The notes under the pieces: generated by a model
What the model was told of the DNA's origin: nothing
Seen by the model: only the letters and a program-made list of their open reading frames with translations
Databases searched by the model: none
DNA from: Pseudomonadota bacterium
Lineage (GTDB): Bacteria > Pseudomonadota > Gammaproteobacteria > Burkholderiales > Rhodocyclaceae
Reading direction: 5' to 3'
Assembly: GCA_008501585.1 (NCBI GenBank)
Contig: QQUN01000055.1
Span: 1 to 64,000, forward strand
Length of the DNA: 64,000 nucleotides
Made by a program: the position numbers and the translations under genes
In this document: positions 1 to 14,942 of the stretch, piece by piece
Position numbering within the stretch: the first letter of the stretch is position 1
Layout: each line of letters starts with the position of its first letter

Positions 1-2
1 CC

Positions 3-362
3 ACCGAGCTCAACACCCTGTTGCGCGCCGACCCGCACCCGCTCGACGACGTCATCCTGATGGCCGCCATCGGCCGAATCGCCGAGGGGTTGCGACAACT
101 GGCCAGCGCGCTGGGCAACCCCGCTCCGGCCGCCAGCGCGCCCCCACCGCCGCCGGCCCAGACCGAGGCCACACTGAGCGAACTCGCTCGCCTGCTGGCC
201 GCCAACGACATCGGCGCCCGGGATTTCTGCCACCAGCACGCCGCAACACTGGCCAGCGCCTTCGGCCCGCATCATCCCGCGCTGACAGGCCTCGTCGACC
301 GGTTCGAGCTCGAACAAGCCCTGGCACTGCTCAAGCGCGTACGAGGTGCCGCGCTACGCTAG
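3..362 (+). CDS. C-terminal fragment of a probable hybrid sensor histidine kinase (partial at left edge)
   Basis: An open frame enters from the left edge and stops at 360-362; the TTG listed at 21 is just the first possible start inside a longer gene. The visible 119 or so residues have an Ala/Pro-rich linker followed by a helical tail (ELARLLAANDIGARDFC, then FELEQALALLKRV). Short helical tails of this style are common at the C-terminus of hybrid sensor kinases and response-regulator fusions, but no catalytic motif lies inside the window. A strong hairpin terminator follows within about 20 bases. The family call is inference; the coding status is well supported by the frame and the terminator. 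Confidence 0.5.
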   Translation, partial: TELNTLLRADPHPLDDVILMAAIGRIAEGLRQLASALGNPAPAASAPPPPPAQTEATLSELARLLAANDIGARDFCHQHAATLASAFGPHHPALTGLVDRFELEQALALLKRVRGAALR

Positions 363-381
363 GCGCTGGGGCCCGGCTGAA

Positions 382-415
382 AACAAAAACGCGGCCCAAA
401 GGCCGCGTTTTTGTT
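382..415 (+). terminator. Rho-independent terminator after the left-edge gene
   Basis: A 15-bp near-perfect stem AACAAAAACGCGGCC / GGCCGCGTTTTTGTT with a short loop, containing a T tract on the plus strand and an A tract before it. It is nearly symmetric, so it could also stop transcripts from the minus-strand tRNA side. Confidence 0.85.
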
Positions 416-422
416 GAATCAC

Positions 423-512
<90 letters not shown>

Positions 513-567
513 GCTCGAAGGACGGCATTATAGAAAGGTTCTGAAAAAAAAGCACCTCCGACGTGCA

Positions 568-918
568 TCAAGCCGGCTGGGGAAGCATTTCATCGTAGGC
601 GCGGACGGCTTCGGCGGCATACATCAGGGTCGGGCCGCCGCCCATGTAGGTGCAGATGGCGAGCGTTTCCATCAGTTGCTCGCGGGTCACGCCGAGGCGG
701 ATCAAGGCTTTGACATGGTAGCCAATGCAGGCGTCGCAGCGCGACGACACGCCGATCGCCAGCGCGATCAACTCCTTGTGGAGCGCATCGATGCTGCCGC
801 CGCTCAGGGCGGCCTTGGCCATGGCGGAGAAACCCTTCATGGTATCCGGCACTTCCCGGTGCATGGCCTCGAGGCCTTTGGACACGTCACTGGTGATCTG
901 CTTGAACGACTTGCTCAC
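568..918 (-). CDS. AhpD-like / carboxymuconolactone decarboxylase family protein
   Basis: A 116-residue protein of the CMD/AhpD fold. The motif CDACIGYH gives Cys61-x2-Cys64-x3-His68, the redox-active CxxC plus His arrangement of alkylhydroperoxidase-like members of this family. True carboxymuconolactone decarboxylases lack that cysteine pair, so a thiol peroxidase or redox role is more likely than aromatic-ring metabolism. The length is usual for single-domain members. It stands alone, divergent from mltF. The substrate cannot be read from the sequence. Confidence 0.85.
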   Translation of the reverse strand: MSKSFKQITSDVSKGLEAMHREVPDTMKGFSAMAKAALSGGSIDALHKELIALAIGVSSRCDACIGYHVKALIRLGVTREQLMETLAICTYMGGGPTLMYAAEAVRAYDEMLPQPA

Positions 919-1066
919 GGGGGCTCTCCATAAATAAGCATTTTCGAATATTCATTTTATCGAACTTTCGGAGAACGTACCACCGCGTATGGATTCCCTT
1001 GATCCAGGCGGTTTGCGACACGCGCACGCAACGGCGACAATCGGCTCCCTGAGTCGGAGTTCGATC

Positions 1067-3800
<2,734 letters not shown>

Positions 3801-3963
3801 CTAAACCGCTGCGACGCACCATTGAAGAGCGCTATGGCACGAAACAAACCGAGAGAAAAACGGAATTTGCCAAGCGGTGGCGGTGGCTTATTCTGAGAAG
3901 ATAAGAAGCAACAAAGAGCGGGCCGGTTCAGAGAGCCCACACACAGGATCGGAGGAGAACACC

Positions 3964-4227
3964 ATGCTATCCATGCGTGATTGCCTGGACTATTGCGACA
4001 TCACGGACGATGAGGTCGCGCTCATCGCCGAACACGAAGGCATCCCGGACGTTGCGGCCGCACAGGTCGCCTGCGGCCTGGTGCAGACCCCTGAAGGCGT
4101 CTTGCTGCTGTCGCGCTACATGGCCGACCTGGTGGATCGGGCCGAGCGGACAGGGCAGCACGACAAGGCGGTGCGCGCCCGCGCCGTGATCGCCCGCTTC
4201 ATGGCCGACCACCCGACCACCCACTGA
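3964..4227 (+). CDS. Small conserved hypothetical protein
   Basis: An 87-residue soluble, acidic, mostly helical protein (start MLSMRDCLDYCDITDDEV). The ATG at 3964 is chosen over the track start at 3877 because a strong ribosome binding site (GGAGGAGAAC) precedes it. It has two N-terminal cysteines but no CxxC. I recognise no named domain. It lies alone between divergent serS and convergent rarA, which it nearly touches. Function unknown. Confidence 0.7.
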   Translation: MLSMRDCLDYCDITDDEVALIAEHEGIPDVAAAQVACGLVQTPEGVLLLSRYMADLVDRAERTGQHDKAVRARAVIARFMADHPTTH

Positions 4228-4244
4228 GCACGCCAGCGGCCGGT

Positions 4245-5570
4245 TCAGTCGCGCCCCGGCTTGCCGGCGCGGCGGTCGAGCGCGCGCAGGTGATCGAGCT
4301 TTTCTCGGATGCGCGCTTCCATGCCGCGGTCGGTCGGCGCGTACCACTGCTGTGCGTCGACGCCATCGGGCAGGTAATGCTCGCCCGCGGCGTAGCCATC
4401 GGCTTCGTCGTGTGCATAGCGGTAGCCGTCGCCATGGCCCAGGGTCTTCATGAGCTTGGTCGGGGCGTTGCGCAGGTGCATGGGCACCGGGCGTGAGCCG
4501 TCTTCGGCAATGAAGCGCCGCACGGCCTTGTAGGCGGTGTACACCGCGTTCGATTTGGCCGCGCAGGCGAGAAACACCGTGGCCTGCGCCAGCATCAACT
4601 CCCCTTCCGGTGAGCCGAGCCGCTCGTAGGCCGCACAGGCCTGCAGGGTCATGTCGAGCGCACGCGGGTCGGCCAGGCCGATGTCCTCGCTGGCCATGCG
4701 GACCAGGCGCCGGCCGACGTAGCGCGGGTCGGCGCCGCCGTCGAGCATCCGGCACAGCCAGTACAGCGCCGCATCCGGGTTTGATCCGCGCACCGATTTG
4801 TGCAGCGCCGAGATCTGGTCGTAGAAGGCGTCGCCGCCCTTGTCGAAGCGGCGCAGGTTGCGCGACAAGGCCTGATCGACAAACTCGGCCGACACCGGAT
4901 TGACGCCGGCCGTCTGCGCCGCGACCACCAGTTGCTCCACCAGCCCGATCAGCCGGCGCCCATCGCCATCGGCAAAGCCGATCAAGCGGTCGCGCGCCGC
5001 ATCGTCGATCACCAGTTCGGCATCGGCGGTGCTGCGCGCCCGCTCGAACAGCACCTTCAACTCGGCCTCGTCGAGCGACTTGAGCACATACACCGCCGCC
5101 CGCGACAGCAAGGCGGCGTTGACTTCAAACGACGGGTTTTCGGTGGTGGCGCCGATGAAGGTCAGCAGCCCCTGCTCGACGAAGGGCAGGAAGGCGTCCT
5201 GCTGGGCCTTGTTGAAGCGGTGGACCTCATCGACGAAGAGGATGGTGTGACGCCCGCGCTCGCGCGCCATCTGCGCCCGCTGCACCGCTTCGCGGATCTC
5301 CTTGACGCCGGAGAACACCGCCGACAAGGCGATGAAATCGGCCTCGAAGGCCTCGGCCATCAGCCGCGCCAGCGTGGTCTTGCCGACCCCGGGCGGCCCC
5401 CACAGGATCATCGAGTGCAATCGCCCCGAGGCGAAGGCCAGCCGCAGCGGCTTGCCCTCGCCCAGCAGGTGCGCCTGACCGACCACCGCGTCCAGCGTCG
5501 CCGGGCGCAGGCGCTCGGCCAGCGGCACGCTGCCCGAGGGCGTCTCGGCGAACAGGTCTCCCGAACTCAC
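4245..5570 (-). CDS. rarA: Replication-associated recombination protein A (RarA/MgsA family AAA+ ATPase)
   Basis: A 441-residue AAA+ protein that acts at stalled replication forks. Walker A is GPPGVGKTTLA and Walker B is ILFVDEVHRFNKAQQD, followed by sensor GATTENPSFEVNAALLSRA. The C-terminal half is the RarA-specific oligomerisation region (SEDIGLADPRAL, EGELMLAQATVFLACAAKSNAVY). The length is usual. It is the last gene of the ftsK-lolA-rarA run, 12 bases behind lolA, the order seen in many beta- and gammaproteobacteria. Confidence 0.96.
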   Translation of the reverse strand: MSSGDLFAETPSGSVPLAERLRPATLDAVVGQAHLLGEGKPLRLAFASGRLHSMILWGPPGVGKTTLARLMAEAFEADFIALSAVFSGVKEIREAVQRAQMARERGRHTILFVDEVHRFNKAQQDAFLPFVEQGLLTFIGATTENPSFEVNAALLSRAAVYVLKSLDEAELKVLFERARSTADAELVIDDAARDRLIGFADGDGRRLIGLVEQLVVAAQTAGVNPVSAEFVDQALSRNLRRFDKGGDAFYDQISALHKSVRGSNPDAALYWLCRMLDGGADPRYVGRRLVRMASEDIGLADPRALDMTLQACAAYERLGSPEGELMLAQATVFLACAAKSNAVYTAYKAVRRFIAEDGSRPVPMHLRNAPTKLMKTLGHGDGYRYAHDEADGYAAGEHYLPDGVDAQQWYAPTDRGMEARIREKLDHLRALDRRAGKPGRD

Positions 5571-5582
5571 CGCGATGGCCGC

Positions 5583-6218
5583 TTACTCGCCGACCACGTC
5601 GACGCCGGCCGGCGGCGTGAAGCGGAACAAGCTGGCGTCCAGCGGCGGGTTGGTCTTGAACTCGGTAAAGCGCAGCAACGTGGTCTGGCCGAAGTTGTCC
5701 TGGATTTCCATCGCCGCCAGCTGGCCGTTGGCAAAGCCCATCTTCATGCGGGCAAAGCTGCTGTCGGCCGCCCGCGGCGTGGCCACGGCCCAGTCCAGCT
5801 CGTTCATCCGGCCGCCGTCTTCCAGGGTGAAATTCTTGTCGAGTTCGCCATTGCCGGCCAGGATGGCCGCCGGCGTGGCGCCCAGGGCATCGCCCAGCGC
5901 CTTGACCGTCACTTGCTGCAGCTCCGGGTCATACGCCCACAGCTTCTGGCCGTCGCCGACCAGCAGTTGCGGATAGGGTTTGGCGTATTCCCAGCGGAAC
6001 TTGCCGGGCCGCTCGAAGGCAAAACGCCCGTCGGACTGCTCGCCCCGGCCGCCATTCTGGCGATAGACCGACTGCACGAACTGCCCCTGGGCACGCTCGG
6101 TCTGCTGCACGAAGCGCTTGAGCAAGACCACGCCCGATTCGGCCGCCGCCGTGCCCGCGGCGCCAAACACCATCACGGCGACGAGCCAGCGGCCCGCGCC
6201 CTTCAACACATGCTTCAA
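5583..6218 (-). CDS. lolA: Outer-membrane lipoprotein carrier protein LolA
   Basis: A periplasmic chaperone that takes lipoproteins from LolCDE to LolB. It has 211 residues with a signal peptide ending about TAAA-ES. The mature part has the LolA/LolB pattern (QFVQSVYRQNGGRGEQSDG, FERPGKFRWEYAKPYPQLLVGDGQKLW, YDPELQQV). It opens with TTG immediately after the ftsK stop codon. The Shine-Dalgarno-like GAGGAG sits in the last codons of ftsK six bases upstream, so translation is probably coupled. A GTG three codons later is the only near alternative. Confidence 0.93.
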   Translation of the reverse strand: MKHVLKGAGRWLVAVMVFGAAGTAAAESGVVLLKRFVQQTERAQGQFVQSVYRQNGGRGEQSDGRFAFERPGKFRWEYAKPYPQLLVGDGQKLWAYDPELQQVTVKALGDALGATPAAILAGNGELDKNFTLEDGGRMNELDWAVATPRAADSSFARMKMGFANGQLAAMEIQDNFGQTTLLRFTEFKTNPPLDASLFRFTPPAGVDVVGE

Positions 6219-8510
6219 TCAGTTCTCCTCGCGCGCCGGGGCCAGCACCTCGCGGTTGCCGTTGCTCCCCATCGGGGAGACCAGCCCGGAGCGCTCCATT
6301 TGTTCGATCAGGCGGGCCGCCCGGTTGTAGCCGATGCGCAGATGCCGTTGCACCAGCGAAATCGAGGGGCGGCGTGTTTTCACCACCACTTCGACCGCCT
6401 GGTCGTACAAAGGATCCGCCTCCATGTCCTCGCCCTCACCGCTGGAGAGGCCGTCGCCGGACTCTTCCGGCGCGTCGAGAATGCCTTCGACATAGTCCGG
6501 CTCGCCCTGCTTCTTGAGGTACTCGACCACCGCATGCACCTCCTCGTCGGCGACGAAGGCGCCGTGCACCCGCACCGGCAGCCCGGTCCCCGGCGGCAGG
6601 TAGAGCATGTCGCCCATGCCGAGCAGGTTTTCGGCGCCCATCTGGTCGAGGATGGTGCGCGAATCGATCTTGGACGACACCTGGAAGGCCATGCGGGTCG
6701 GGATGTTGGCCTTGATCAGGCCGGTGATCACGTCCACCGAGGGGCGCTGGGTCGCCAGGATGAGATGGATGCCGGCAGCGCGCGCCTTCTGCGCCAGGCG
6801 GGCGATCAACTCCTCGACCTTCTTGCCCACCACCATCATCATGTCGGCCAGCTCGTCGACCACCACCACGATATGCGGCAGGGTGTCCAGCGGCTCGGGG
6901 TTGTCCGGGTTGATGGCGAAGGGGTTGGTCAGCGGCTTGTCGTTCTTCTTCGCCTCCATGACCTGCTTGTTGAAGCCGGCGAGGTTGCGCACGCCGACGG
7001 CGGCCATCAGCTTGTAGCGCTTTTCCATCTCGGCCACGCACCAGTTCAGCGCGTTCGAGGCGTGCTTCATGTCGGTGACCACCGGCGCGAGCAAGTGCGG
7101 GATGCCTTCATACACCGACAGTTCGAGCATCTTCGGGTCGACCATGATCAGCCGCACCTTGTCCGGCTCGCTCTTGTAGAGCAGCGACAGGATCATGGCA
7201 TTGATCCCCACCGACTTGCCCGAGCCGGTGGTGCCGGCCACCAGCAGGTGCGGCATCTTGCCCAGGTCGGCCACCACCGGGTTGCCGGAGATGTCCTTGC
7301 CCAGGCCCATGGTCAGCGGCGAGTGCATGTCGTGATAGGCCTTGGAGCCAAGGATCTCGGACAGGCGCACGGTCTGCCGCTTGGGGTTGGGCAGCTCGAG
7401 CGCCATGCACGACTTGCCCGGCACCGTCTCGACCACGCGGATCGAGATCAGCGACAGCGCACGGGCCAGATCCTTGGCCAGATTGACGATCTGCGAGCCC
7501 TTGACCCCGGTGGCCGGCTCGAACTCGTAGCGCGTGATGACCGGCCCCGGATAGGCCGCGATGACCTTCACCTCGACGCCGAAGTCCGCCAGCTTCTGCT
7601 CGATGAAGCGCGAGGTGAATTCCAGCGTTTCGGCGCTTGGCGGGGTCACATCCTGCGATGCTTCGTCGAGCAGCGAGACCGGCGGCAAGGCACCGTCGCC
7701 CTCGGCGCCGAACAGGGTCTGCTGGCGCTCCTTCTGGACACGCTCGGAAGGCACCACCACGGCCATGGCCGGTTCGATACGCACCGGCGGCGCCGGCGTG
7801 CGCACGGCCTTTTCGCGCCGCGTCTTGACCACCGCCTCGCGCTTCTGCGCCAGCTCACGGCCGGCGCGGCGATCGCGCCAGGCCTGCCCGCCGCGCTGCA
7901 GGGTGAGCCAGGTGTGTTCCAGCCACAGGCCGAGGCGCTCGGTCGCCGCCAGCCATGAAATTCCGGTAAACAGGCTCAGCCCGCCAGCGATCAGGGCCAG
8001 CAAGACCAGGGTGCCGCCGGTGAAACCGAGATAGCGCAGCGCCGCCGCGCCCAGTTCCGATCCCAGCAAGCCGCCCGGCGCCAGCGGCAGCCCCGCCCCG
8101 GTCGAGTGAAAGCGCAAGGCCTCCAGGGCCGCGCTGGACAGCAGCACGACCAGGAAACCGGCCATCACGATGAAGAAGGACCGTTTGTCGGCGTTGAACT
8201 CGTGGCGAAATCGCCGGAAGCCCCAGGCGATGCCATAGCCGAGAAAGACCACCAACCACCAGGCCGAACCGCCGAAGAGATAGAGCAGCACATCGGCCAG
8301 CCAGGCGCCGAAGCGCCCGCCCGGGTTGGTCACCCGCGCCACCTCGGTGGCATGCGACCACCCCGGATCGGCCTTGTTGTAGCCGAGCAGGATCATCGCC
8401 ACATAAATGGACACGACCCCCAGCACGATCCACCGGGTTTCCTGGAGCAGATGGGCAATACGCTCAGGCAGCGGTTGATTGCGGGAACGGGTTTGAGACG
8501 GAGACGCCAT
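6219..8510 (-). CDS. ftsK: DNA translocase FtsK
   Basis: A 763-residue septal DNA pump coupling chromosome segregation to division. Four N-terminal membrane segments (residues about 20-190) are followed by a short linker, the alpha/beta motor with Walker [11 protein letters not shown] and Walker [13 protein letters not shown], and a C-terminal winged-helix gamma domain ([24 protein letters not shown]) that reads KOPS sites. The ATG at 8510 is preferred to the upstream GTG at 8522, as MASPSQ is a more ordinary start. A TATAAT hexamer lies on the minus strand at 8566-8561. Short-linker form, normal for betaproteobacteria. Confidence 0.96.
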   Translation of the reverse strand: MASPSQTRSRNQPLPERIAHLLQETRWIVLGVVSIYVAMILLGYNKADPGWSHATEVARVTNPGGRFGAWLADVLLYLFGGSAWWLVVFLGYGIAWGFRRFRHEFNADKRSFFIVMAGFLVVLLSSAALEALRFHSTGAGLPLAPGGLLGSELGAAALRYLGFTGGTLVLLALIAGGLSLFTGISWLAATERLGLWLEHTWLTLQRGGQAWRDRRAGRELAQKREAVVKTRREKAVRTPAPPVRIEPAMAVVVPSERVQKERQQTLFGAEGDGALPPVSLLDEASQDVTPPSAETLEFTSRFIEQKLADFGVEVKVIAAYPGPVITRYEFEPATGVKGSQIVNLAKDLARALSLISIRVVETVPGKSCMALELPNPKRQTVRLSEILGSKAYHDMHSPLTMGLGKDISGNPVVADLGKMPHLLVAGTTGSGKSVGINAMILSLLYKSEPDKVRLIMVDPKMLELSVYEGIPHLLAPVVTDMKHASNALNWCVAEMEKRYKLMAAVGVRNLAGFNKQVMEAKKNDKPLTNPFAINPDNPEPLDTLPHIVVVVDELADMMMVVGKKVEELIARLAQKARAAGIHLILATQRPSVDVITGLIKANIPTRMAFQVSSKIDSRTILDQMGAENLLGMGDMLYLPPGTGLPVRVHGAFVADEEVHAVVEYLKKQGEPDYVEGILDAPEESGDGLSSGEGEDMEADPLYDQAVEVVVKTRRPSISLVQRHLRIGYNRAARLIEQMERSGLVSPMGSNGNREVLAPAREEN

Positions 8511-8641
8511 GGAAGAGCACACACACGCTGTGCGACACAGCGGCCAGAAAACACTGCCGCATTATACGAAAACGGCCCGCCCGATGCGGCGAGCCACACT
8601 TGATGCCCCGGGCCCGCCAAGCGGCGGGCACGACGCCCCGG

Positions 8642-9313
8642 TCAGAGCTCCTGGATGCGATCGCGCAGGATGATGCCGCGCGGCGTCTCCTCGATCAGCC
8701 CCTGCAGGCCCAGGTCTTTCATGACGCGGCTGACCATCTCGCGCGAGGCGCCGATCATCTTGGCAATATCCTGTTTCGAAATCTTGCGCACCACGATCAT
8801 CTCGCCATCGTGCTCCTCGCCCATTTCGAGCAGCAGATGCGCCACCCGGCCGTAGACATCCATCAGCGCCAGGCTCTCGATCTTGCGGTCGGCATTGCGC
8901 AGCCGGTCGGCCAGGTTGCTCATGATGCGCCAGGCGATGTCGAAATCGTCGCGCATCAGCTGCTTGAAATCGTGCTTGGAGATCATCACCAGATCGGAGG
9001 GCATCACCGCCACCACCGAGGCCGAGCGCGGCTGCTCGTCGAAAATGCCCATCTCGCCGAACAGCTCGCCCTGGCCGAGGATGGTCAGGATCACCTCGCG
9101 GCCATCTTCGTCACTGACCAGCACCTTGAGGCTGCCGGTGAGCACGAAATAGACATAATCCGGCGCATCGCCCGCGTGCACCACGGCTTGACCGCGCGGC
9201 ACACGCCGCATCATGGCGCAGCGCGACACGCTTTGCAGACGATCGTCTCCAAGGCCCTGGAACAACGGGAAAGTGCGCAACGCAATGGGTGAAACCGCGG
9301 CCGTCTGGACCAT
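8642..9313 (-). CDS. CRP/FNR-superfamily transcriptional regulator (CRP-like)
   Basis: A 223-residue regulator. Residues about 15-130 form a cyclic-nucleotide-binding beta barrel (GELFGEMGIFDEQPRSASVVA is the phosphate-binding-cassette region with E and R positioned as in CRP). Residues about 150-220 hold a winged helix with recognition helix ASREMVSRVMKDL. There are no N-terminal iron-sulfur cysteines, so it is not an Fnr. The start at 9313 has a good ribosome binding site (AGGAG) just upstream; the track start at 9349 adds twelve unlikely residues. Resemblance is to the Crp/Clp branch; the effector (cAMP, c-di-GMP or none) is unknown. Confidence 0.88.
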   Translation of the reverse strand: MVQTAAVSPIALRTFPLFQGLGDDRLQSVSRCAMMRRVPRGQAVVHAGDAPDYVYFVLTGSLKVLVSDEDGREVILTILGQGELFGEMGIFDEQPRSASVVAVMPSDLVMISKHDFKQLMRDDFDIAWRIMSNLADRLRNADRKIESLALMDVYGRVAHLLLEMGEEHDGEMIVVRKISKQDIAKMIGASREMVSRVMKDLGLQGLIEETPRGIILRDRIQEL

Positions 9314-9459
9314 ACAACTCTCCTGTCGGTAAAGCAGCGCCGGCGCCAAACCGCTGAGCGCGCGGGTGATTTCCTGCGGCCGGGCAACTGCGACACTATC
9401 ACGTTCTCATAGAAACGTAACGCCCCCCGGGCCTTTGGCACAGACTATCGCGCCGATAA

Positions 9460-10500
<1,041 letters not shown>

Positions 10501-10503
10501 GCC

Positions 10504-11493
10504 ATGGCCCGCAAGCGCCGTCCGGCCGCCGCGCCCGCGGCAGCGCCGGCGCGCTTGCCGGACGGCCGTTTCGCTGCGCTCAAACCGCTCAAGGCGGCCC
10601 GGCGCGGCGCCCCTGCCCGGCCGCCCGCCCCGGTCGACGACGATGCCGCCGCCACGCCGGACGCCGGCGTCGACGCGGACGAAGCGCTGTTTCGGACCGC
10701 CATCGGCGCAGTGCAACCGATCGACGACGGCAACCGCGCCGACATCACCCCACCGCGACCGGCCCCACGGCCCAAGCCCAAAGCCGACGAGGCCGACACC
10801 CCCGCCCTGCCTCGACCGGCGCCCCCGCCGGCGCATGACGAGGCCGCCTGGTTTCAGCACCAGATGCAGGATGTGACCCCGCTGCCCGCGGACGACCGCG
10901 CCTGGCCGCGCGCGCCCACGCCCGCCGCCGCGCCGCCCGAACCGGCCGCAGCGCCCCCCACGGACATCATGGCCTGGCTGGCCAGCGCCACCACACCGCT
11001 CAAACCGGCCAACCGCGCCGACGTGCTCACGCCGCCGCCGGTGGCTGCACCGCGTCTGCGCGAGGCCGACGAGCAGGCCGCACTGCGCGAGAGCCTGGAG
11101 TCCCCGCTCAGCTTTGAAGACCGGCTCGACATGGGTGACGAAGCCGCCTTTCTGCGTGCCGGCCTGCCGCGGCGGGTGCTCACCGACCTGCGCCGCGGCC
11201 GCTGGGTGGTGCAGGGCGAGATCGATCTCCACGGACTGACCCGCGACGAGGCCCGCGCAGCACTGGCCGAGTTCCTGGCCGGCGCACTGCGTCGCGGCGA
11301 GCGCTGCGTGCGGGTGGTGCATGGCAAGGGCCTGCGCTCGCCGGGCAAGGTCGGCATTCTCAAGCAACTGTCCAAAGGCTGGCTGGCGCAGCGCGAGGAA
11401 ATCCTCGCCTTCTGCCAGGCCCGCGCCAACGAAGGCGGCAGCGGCGCCCTGCGCGTGCTGCTGCGCGCGCCGGACAAGACCCGCCCGGCGTAA
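10504..11493 (+). CDS. Smr-domain protein
   Basis: A 329-residue protein. The first 200 residues or so are low-complexity, Ala/Pro-rich and probably disordered. The C-terminal 90 residues are an Smr domain with DLHGLTRDEA and VVHGKGLRSPGKVGILK, the two hallmark motifs of Smr nicking endonuclease or RNA-binding domains. It lies 3 bases after trxB and is probably co-transcribed. Such stand-alone Smr proteins are widespread in proteobacteria; SmrB-like ribosome-collision cleavage is a known role for some relatives, but the long Pro-rich arm makes a direct equivalence uncertain. Confidence 0.88.
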   Translation: MARKRRPAAAPAAAPARLPDGRFAALKPLKAARRGAPARPPAPVDDDAAATPDAGVDADEALFRTAIGAVQPIDDGNRADITPPRPAPRPKPKADEADTPALPRPAPPPAHDEAAWFQHQMQDVTPLPADDRAWPRAPTPAAAPPEPAAAPPTDIMAWLASATTPLKPANRADVLTPPPVAAPRLREADEQAALRESLESPLSFEDRLDMGDEAAFLRAGLPRRVLTDLRRGRWVVQGEIDLHGLTRDEARAALAEFLAGALRRGERCVRVVHGKGLRSPGKVGILKQLSKGWLAQREEILAFCQARANEGGSGALRVLLRAPDKTRPA

Positions 11494-11497
11494 ACGG

Positions 11498-11527
11498 CAC
11501 AACGGCCACCCGGGGGCGGCCGTTGTG
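11498..11527. terminator. Convergent hairpin between smr and glnB
   Basis: A 10-bp perfect inverted repeat CACAACGGCC / GGCCGTTGTG with a 10-base loop, between two convergent genes. No U tract on either strand, so efficiency as an intrinsic terminator is doubtful. Confidence 0.5.
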
Positions 11528-11547
11528 GTGCGGCGCCGGAGAGGCGC

Positions 11548-13535
<1,988 letters not shown>

Positions 13536-13601
13536 AGGCGTGTAACTATACCGTCTGGCCCCGGATTTGTGCGGTCTCCCCCGCGCCGTGCGTTCGGCGA
13601 G

Positions 13602-13647
13602 CTATCCACAATCCCGGTGCACAAGGCTGTGGATAATCCGTGGATAA
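13602..13647. promoter_or_regulatory. Cluster of three DnaA boxes
   Basis: One perfect DnaA box (TGTGGATAA, 13628-13636) and two one-mismatch boxes (CTATCCACA at 13602-13610 in the opposite orientation; CGTGGATAA at 13639-13647) fall within 46 bases. They lie in the intergenic region between nadE and the divergent gene at 13761. There is no AT-rich unwinding element or dnaA/dnaN nearby, so this is not an obvious oriC. Confidence 0.55.
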
Positions 13648-13760
13648 ATCCGGCATGACCACCACCCCGGTCGGGCCGGGACACTTTGCCTCATCCTGCA
13701 GCAACCGGCCGCCGTGCAGCGCGGTGCGCGGGGCCTCCGGCCAAGACGACTTCAACGACA

Positions 13761-14897
13761 ATGACCGACGTACTCCGGTTTTTTCCTGCGATCGACGACA
13801 TTCCAGCCCACGCCTGGAACGCGCTCGCCGGCACCCATGCCGGCCTCCAGCATGCCTTCCTGCGCGCACTCGAAGTCACGGGCTGCGCCAGCGGCGAGAC
13901 CGGCTGGACGCCACACCATGCCACGCTGTGGCGGGGCGACACGCTGCTGGCCGCCATGCCGCTCTACCGCAAGACGCATTCCTGGGGCGAATATGTGTTC
14001 GACTGGGCGTGGGCGCAGGCCTATGAACAGCACGGCCTCGCCTACTACCCCAAGTGGCTGTGCGCGATCCCCTTCTCGCCCCTGCCCGGCCCGCGGCTGC
14101 TCGGCGTCGATGCCGACGCCAAGCGCCGCCTGCTGCACGCCACCCTGAGCGCCATTGCCGAGGGCGACGGCAGCTCCTTCCATGTGCTGTTTCCCGACGC
14201 CGACGACACCGCCCTGCTGGCCGAGGCCGGGCTGCAGATCCGCCATGGCGTGCAGTTCCACTGGCGCAACGCGGGCTACACCGACTTCGCCCATTTCCTG
14301 AGCCACCTGACCCGCGACAAGCGCAAGAAGATCCGCCAGGAGCGCCAGCGCGTCGCCGCCGCCGGCGTCAGCTTCGCGTGGAAGCACGGCGACGGGATCA
14401 CCGCCACCGAACTCGACTTCTTCTACCGCTGCTACAGCCTGACCTACGCGCTCCGGCGCTCGACGCCCTACCTCACGCGCGACTTCTTTGCCCGCCTCAA
14501 CGCCGACGCCCCGGACTCGGTGCGCCTGCTGCTGGCCTACCGCGACGGCCGCCCCGTGGCCTGCGCCTGGTTTCTGGCCGACGACGACGCGCTGTACGGC
14601 CGCTACTGGGGTGCCGTGGAGGACATCTCCTGCCTGCATTTCGAAGCCTGCTATTACCAGGCCATCGACTACGCCATCGGCCACGGGCTGTCGCGCTTCG
14701 AGGGCGGCGCGCAAGGCGAGCACAAACTTTCGCGCGGCCTGGCCTCGACACCCATCACCTCGGCCCACTGGATTCGCGACACCCGCTTCGCCAACGCCAT
14801 CGCCGACTACCTGCGGCGCGAGCAGGCCGGCGTAGCCGGCTATCTCGACGAACTGGACGAGCGCAGCCCCTTCCGGCGCCCCCCGCCGGGGGCATAA
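13761..14897 (+). CDS. Peptidogalycan biosynthesis/acyltransferase-like protein (DUF482 / COG3146, GNAT fold)
   Basis: A 378-residue cytoplasmic protein of the COG3146 family, predicted double-GNAT enzymes resembling FemAB-type aminoacyl transferases. Recognisable stretches are the N-terminal FFPAIDDIPAHAWNAL, the central LTRDKRKKIRQERQRV and the C-terminal GLSRFEGGAQGEHKLSRGL. The start at 13761 follows a track start at 13686 that would add an Arg-rich tail. It lies between the DnaA-box region and ppa. The substrate is unknown; amino-acid or acyl transfer to a cell-envelope compound is family-based inference. Confidence 0.85.
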   Translation: MTDVLRFFPAIDDIPAHAWNALAGTHAGLQHAFLRALEVTGCASGETGWTPHHATLWRGDTLLAAMPLYRKTHSWGEYVFDWAWAQAYEQHGLAYYPKWLCAIPFSPLPGPRLLGVDADAKRRLLHATLSAIAEGDGSSFHVLFPDADDTALLAEAGLQIRHGVQFHWRNAGYTDFAHFLSHLTRDKRKKIRQERQRVAAAGVSFAWKHGDGITATELDFFYRCYSLTYALRRSTPYLTRDFFARLNADAPDSVRLLLAYRDGRPVACAWFLADDDALYGRYWGAVEDISCLHFEACYYQAIDYAIGHGLSRFEGGAQGEHKLSRGLASTPITSAHWIRDTRFANAIADYLRREQAGVAGYLDELDERSPFRRPPPGA

Positions 14898-14923
14898 AAA
14901 AAGCCCGCACATCGGCGGGCTTT
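14896..14923 (-). terminator. Rho-independent terminator of ppa
   Basis: The stem GCCCGC/GCGGGC, extended by AAA/TTT, is followed on the minus strand by seven T. It lies 20 bases beyond the ppa stop codon and overlaps the end of the convergent gene, whose transcript it may also stop. Confidence 0.8.
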
Positions 14924-14942
14924 GGTACAGCGGCGACGGCGC

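Noticed and set aside
4800-7958. 1052-residue plus-strand ORF
   Set aside because: Antisense shadow of rarA, lolA and ftsK; His/Arg/Gln-rich, no domain, explained by high-GC third-position bias.
8612-8629. Hairpin GCCCGCC/GGCGGGC after the CRP-like gene as a terminator
   Set aside because: No T tract and only a 7-bp GC-rich stem, common by chance in this composition.
13602-13647. The DnaA-box cluster as the chromosome origin
   Set aside because: No AT-rich region, dnaA, dnaN, rpmH or parAB nearby.
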